Made by a program: the position numbers and the translations under genes
Shown: piece after piece, positions 23,347 through 26,117 of the stretch
Layout of the letters: each line of letters begins with the position of its first letter
Numbering within the stretch: the stretch's first letter is position 1
The notes under the pieces: model-generated
Databases searched by the model: none
What the model was told of the DNA's origin: nothing
What the model saw: only the letters and a program-made list of their open reading frames with translations
Assembly: GCA_964634465.1 (NCBI GenBank)
Contig: CAZWLY010000025.1
Coordinates: 1 to 26,117, forward strand
From: CAZWLY01 sp964634465
GTDB lineage: Bacteria; Desulfobacterota; Desulfarculia; G963662305
Length of the DNA: 26,117 nucleotides
Direction: 5' to 3'

Positions 23347-24711
23347 ATGGCGATCAAGAAGACTTTTTTGTCAGAAGAGTTCATGCCGACCCAGTGGTAT
23401 AACCTGAATGCCGACTTTCCCACACCCATGCCGCCGCCGCTCCATCCGGGCACGGGTGAACCGCCCAGCCCGGAAGACTTCGCGCCCATCTTCCCCATGA
23501 ACCTGGTCGAGCAGGAGATGACCCCCGAGCGCTGGGTGGACATCCCCGAGGAGGTCCTGGGCGTCTACAAGATCTGGCGGCCCTCGCCGCTGTATCGGGC
23601 CGACCGGCTGGAGAAGGCACTCGACACGCCGGCCAAGATCTACTTCAAGAACGAGGGCGTCTCGCCGGCCGGTTCGCATAAGCCCAACACCTCGGTTCCC
23701 CAGGCCTACTACAACAAGGTCTTCGGGGTGAAGAAGATCACCACCGAGACCGGCGCCGGCCAGTGGGGCTCGGCCCTGGCCTTCGCCGGCCAGCTCTTCG
23801 GGTTGGAGATCAAGGTCTACATGGTCAAGATCTCCTATCAGCAGAAGCCCTACCGGCGGCTGATGATGATGACCTGGGGAGCCGACTGCGTGGCCTCGCC
23901 GACCGACACCACCGAGGCCGGCCGCAAAATCCTGGCCCAGGACCCGGATTCGCCCGGCTCGCTGGGCATCGCCATCTCCGAGGCGGTCGAGGCGGCCGTC
24001 CAGGACGACGACACCCGTTACTCGCTGGGCTCGGTGTTGAACCACGTCCTTTTGCACCAGACCATCATCGGCCTGGAGGCCAAAAAGCAGCTCGAGGCCC
24101 TGGGCGACTACCCCGACGTGGTCATCGGCTGCGCCGGCGGCGGCTCCAACTTCGCCGGCTTGGCCTTCCCCTTCGTGGCCGACAAGATCGCCGGCAAGGA
24201 GGTCCAGGTCATCGCCGCCGAGCCGGCCTCCTGCCCGACCATGACCCAGGGCCCTTACGCCTACGACTTCGGCGACACCAACATGATGACGCCGCTTCTG
24301 CCGATGCACACCCTGGGTCACGATTTCGTGCCGGCGCCGATTCACGCCGGCGGGCTTCGTTACCACGGCATGGCCCCCATGGTCAGCCATGGCGTCAAAC
24401 TGGGCCTGATCGAGCCGGTGGCCATCAACCAGATGGAGACCTTCGAGGCCGGCATCATCTTCGCCCGGACCGAGGGCTTCATCCCGGCCCCGGAGACCGA
24501 CCACGCCATCGCCTCGGCCATCCGGGAGGCCAAGAAGGCCAAGGAGGAGGGCAAGGAGAAGGTCATCCTCTTCAACTGGTCCGGGCACGGCTTGGTCGAT
24601 CTGGCCGCCTACGACGCCTACCTGTCCGGCAAGCTGTCCGACTACGAGTTCCCCAAGGAGGAGATCGAGCGGGCTCTGGCCGCCATCGAGGGCCTGCCCA
24701 AACTGGGCTGA
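23347..24711 (+). CDS. trpB: TrpB2-type tryptophan synthase beta chain-like protein
   Basis: This 454-residue PLP enzyme of the TrpB2 subfamily condenses indole and serine to tryptophan. It has the long N-terminal TrpB2 extension. KNEGVSPAGSHKPNTSVPQA (101-120) has the PLP-binding lysine at K112. TTETGAGQWGSALAFA (132-147) includes the catalytic-type glutamate E135, GCAGGGSNFAG (260-270) binds the cofactor phosphate, and a C-terminal LFNWSGHGLVDLAAYDAYL block follows. Length and motifs match stand-alone TrpB2, not TrpB1. No trpA or other trp gene is nearby, consistent with a salvage role using free indole. The start is ATG at 23347 behind GGGAGGAGG, and an intrinsic terminator follows. Confidence 0.95.
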   Translation: MAIKKTFLSEEFMPTQWYNLNADFPTPMPPPLHPGTGEPPSPEDFAPIFPMNLVEQEMTPERWVDIPEEVLGVYKIWRPSPLYRADRLEKALDTPAKIYFKNEGVSPAGSHKPNTSVPQAYYNKVFGVKKITTETGAGQWGSALAFAGQLFGLEIKVYMVKISYQQKPYRRLMMMTWGADCVASPTDTTEAGRKILAQDPDSPGSLGIAISEAVEAAVQDDDTRYSLGSVLNHVLLHQTIIGLEAKKQLEALGDYPDVVIGCAGGGSNFAGLAFPFVADKIAGKEVQVIAAEPASCPTMTQGPYAYDFGDTNMMTPLLPMHTLGHDFVPAPIHAGGLRYHGMAPMVSHGVKLGLIEPVAINQMETFEAGIIFARTEGFIPAPETDHAIASAIREAKKAKEEGKEKVILFNWSGHGLVDLAAYDAYLSGKLSDYEFPKEEIERALAAIEGLPKLG

Positions 24712-24728
24712 TCACCTGACGCACGTCC

Positions 24729-24759
24729 GGGGGAGTCGCTGCCGGCTCCCCCAGTTTTT
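24729..24759 (+). terminator. Intrinsic terminator after trpB2
   Basis: GGGGGAG (24729-24735) and CTCCCCC (24746-24752) form a 7-bp stem with a 10-base loop, followed by AGTTTTT. The T-tract runs straight into the next promoter. Confidence 0.85.
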
Positions 24760-24767
24760 GCTATACT
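24759..24767 (+). promoter_or_regulatory. Extended -10 promoter giving a leaderless transcript
   Basis: TGCTATACT (24759-24767) is a near-perfect extended -10 (TGnTATACT). The last T of the hexamer lies 7 bases before the ATG at 24774, so transcription should start at the start codon. No ribosome site is present. The promoter overlaps the trpB2 terminator's T-tract. Confidence 0.6.
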
Positions 24768-24773
24768 TACGCC

Positions 24774-25046
24774 ATGCCCTATCGTGTTTTCGACGAGGTT
24801 GAAGTCCGCTGCCCGCGCCTGGGCGGCGAGGTCACCTTCGGCTACTGCCGCCAGCTCTCCGAGGGAGGGCTTCCCTGCAACCGGGCCCTGATCTGCTTCG
24901 AGCTGAAGTTCCCGGTCGCCGAGTACTTCAAACGGGTCCTCAAGGAAGAGACCTTCCGCCGGATTTTCCTCGACCCCGAGGAGAGCCGCTACGACAAGAT
25001 TTTGCGCACCTTCGCCGAAGCCACGGAGAGAGTGGAAAAGGGATAG
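24774..25046 (+). CDS. Four-cysteine 90-residue protein, likely metal-binding
   Basis: This small protein is not recognised. Its four cysteines are at C13, C25, C35 and C41, in the order CPRLGGEVTFGYC, LPC and LICFELKF. The spacing (11, 9 and 5 residues between) and the CP start suggest a zinc or iron-sulfur site near the N-terminus. The rest is charged and helical (residues about 46-88). It has no signal peptide and no membrane segment, so it should be cytoplasmic. The gene appears leaderless: its -10 box ends 6 bases before the ATG and there is no ribosome site. It stands alone between the trpB2 terminator and an AT-rich region. The function is unknown. Confidence 0.8.
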   Translation: MPYRVFDEVEVRCPRLGGEVTFGYCRQLSEGGLPCNRALICFELKFPVAEYFKRVLKEETFRRIFLDPEESRYDKILRTFAEATERVEKG

Positions 25047-25093
25047 GGTAAAGACGCCCGCCTCGGTTATTGTACATACAGGGAGCTTTGCTA

Positions 25094-25854
25094 ATGGGAA
25101 AAAATATTGTCAATGCTCCCCCAATTAACTGGGGATCTGATTTGCTTTCTGATTTCATAGATAAGGCAAGAATCAATACATTTAGCACATATGAGAAACT
25201 AAAGGCCCATTATGATCTTTTAGTTGGCATAGACAAAACTTTCAGAGAAGTAGTCGACGCCTTAGACTACAAGGGAGATTCGCTTTGTCCATATTTAATT
25301 CTGAAAACTCACTGTTTTTTTTAGGAGCGTCGCGCCTCTCTATTAGCGGCCAGCTATCGGAAGCCTATATGGTACTCCGTGGATGCCTGGAAAGTTCATT
25401 GTATGCATTTTATTTTCACCAGCAGCCGGAAAGCGAGGGGACTTGGCTAACAAGGCACGATTCTTCAGAAAATAAAAGGAAAGTACGGAATGAATTCAAA
25501 ACTGGAAAGATGATAGAGTTGCTTAGGGCAGTCGACCGTGAAGTTGCCATTACTGCAGAAAAATTGTACGAAAGGACCATTGATTTTGGGGCTCATCCCA
25601 ATGAAAGATATCTCACTTCGATGCTCCAAATAGAGAAACGAGATGGCAAGGAAATGGCGAAGGTAATCTATTTGGATGGGGACACCCCGGCCTTTCGCCT
25701 CTGTTTGAAAACGAATGCAGAAGTGGGTATTTGTAGTCTTGCTATCGTTAAAAATATCTATCCGGTGAGATTCAACCTGGTTCTCATACCGGACCAGATA
25801 CAGTTATTACGCCAACACCTTGATGGCTTACACCCGACAAGCAACCGCCTTTAA
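25094..25854 (+). pseudogene. AT-rich gene broken by a frameshift at a T8 run
   Basis: Two overlapping frames join into one all-helical protein of about 253 residues. The first runs from ATG 25094 (AGGGAG at 25080-25085) to TAG 25322-25324. The second continues as GASRLSISGQLSEAYMVLRG to the stop at 25854. They meet at eight Ts (25315-25322). One extra T would restore a continuous FFLGAS. It may be a sequencing error, a true pseudogene or a slippage site. The family is not recognised. LRGCLESSLYAFYF and an R-x6-H motif (RTIDFGAH) recall DUF5677/HEPN-like helical proteins, but weakly. GC content and codon use are far below the neighbours, suggesting transfer from elsewhere. Confidence 0.65.
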
Positions 25855-25935
25855 GCGAGAATCACGCGGCGTCCCCGTTTCCTTATATTGGCCAATGCCC
25901 AGTATGCTGTTTTCCGCCCCGGCCGTCCGGGTCGC

Positions 25936-26040
25936 TTACGAGGCGAGCGCCGCTTCGACCAGCTTCTTGATCTCCTCGGTTCGATCCTTGTGGACGATGA
26001 GGGTCTTGTCGCCCGCCCGGACGGTCACCAGTGGGTAGCC
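25936..26040 (-). pseudogene. C-terminal remnant of a GC-rich gene
   Basis: On the minus strand this reads YPLVTVRAGDKTLIVHKD then RTEEIKKLVEAALAS and stop (TAA at 25936-25938). It has GC-rich codon use like the rest of the chromosome and a plausible helix at its end. Upstream the frame runs into the apparent insertion sequence end and loses its protein-like character near 26041. No proper start exists. It looks like the tail of a gene whose front is separated by the insertion. The family could not be identified from 34 residues. Confidence 0.5.
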
Positions 26041-26052
26041 CCTCGAATAAAC

Positions 26053-26097
26053 TGGACACACAATTGGTCGTGTAGAGGTAACGACCGGAGGTGTCCA
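26053..26097 (+). repeat. Hairpin sequestering a Shine-Dalgarno and start codon
   Basis: TGGACAC (26053-26059) pairs with GTGTCCA (26091-26097), and inside it GGTCGT (26066-26071) pairs with ACGACC (26081-26086). The ribosome site GGAGG (26087-26091) and the first base of the ATG at 26097 fall within this structure. Confidence 0.65.
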
Positions 26098-26117
26098 TGA
26101 GCAAGAGCAAGGGAGTG
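26097..26117 (+). CDS. Start of a probable transposase ORF (cut by window end)
   Basis: Seven codons (MSKSKGV) remain before the window ends. GGAGG lies 5 bases upstream, so the start is well supported. The basic start and the position at an apparent IS end suggest a transposase, but the fragment is too short to prove it. Confidence 0.4.

Larger units (their letters stand above)
26041..26117 (+). mobile_element. Probable left end of an insertion sequence
   Basis: From about 26041 the sequence no longer fits the neighbouring gene tail. It carries a terminal TGGACAC-containing stretch followed within 60 bp by a Shine-Dalgarno and ATG. A short terminal non-coding lead followed by a start inside a hairpin fits an IS end (IS3-like OrfA starts similarly, MSKSK). 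The family is a guess because the window ends after seven codons. The exact terminus is uncertain, and no target duplication can be seen. Confidence 0.4.

Noticed and set aside
1..26117. CRISPR arrays, tRNA or rRNA genes
   Set aside because: No regularly spaced repeats, cloverleaf or conserved rRNA blocks were seen on either strand.

Overview
The window is GC-rich and densely coding, and it reads as a Gram-negative chromosome, most like a Desulfobacterota/deltaproteobacterial genome. The lineage is inferred from an outer-membrane Wza-type exporter, the murein-recycling ligase Mpl, a TrpB2-type tryptophan synthase beta chain, an acyl-CoA dehydrogenase and GspA/ExeA-type ATPases. No rRNA, tRNA or CRISPR array was seen.

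Layout. (1) 1-1646, plus strand: an acyl-CoA dehydrogenase and a 58-residue 2[4Fe-4S] ferredoxin, behind an 18-bp near-palindrome that matches TetR-family fatty-acid regulator operators. (2) 1652-18554, minus strand: a nearly gapless Wzx/Wzy-type exopolysaccharide locus. In transcription order it encodes a Wza-like exporter, a Wzz/GumC chain-length protein, a CpsD-like ATPase that has lost its P-loop lysine, a Wzy/ligase-like polymerase, a GT4, a Wzx flippase, an unrecognised possible deacetylase-like protein, a second GT4, a GT2, a B12-binding radical SAM protein, a WecG/TagA/CpsF transferase, a secreted parallel beta-helix protein, an ExeA-like membrane-anchored ATPase and a small secreted protein. 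(3) 18726-20168, plus strand: the divergent polyprenyl-phosphate sugar-1-phosphate transferase, which would start the repeat unit. (4) 20421-24711, plus strand: housekeeping genes (an RRM RNA-binding protein with a structured leader, mpl, a small membrane protein, trpB2). (5) 24774-26117: a leaderless four-cysteine 90-residue gene, an AT-rich frameshifted gene, the truncated tail of a GC-rich gene, and what looks like the left end of an insertion sequence whose first ORF starts inside a hairpin.

How the genes work together. The transferase loads the first sugar on undecaprenyl phosphate. The GT4, GT2 and WecG-like enzymes extend it, Wzx flips it, the Wzy-like protein polymerises it, Wzz and the CpsD-like protein set chain length, and Wza exports it. 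The beta-helix protein could trim or epimerise the polymer in the periplasm. The ExeA-like ATPase resembles those of PEP-CTERM/exosortase exopolysaccharide loci, but no exosortase is present here. The radical SAM protein, the unrecognised 420-residue protein and the lysine-less CpsD homologue are the least ordinary parts.

Several genes appear to use TTG or GTG starts with good Shine-Dalgarno sequences. At least three promoters look like extended -10 (TGnTAnnnT) types.
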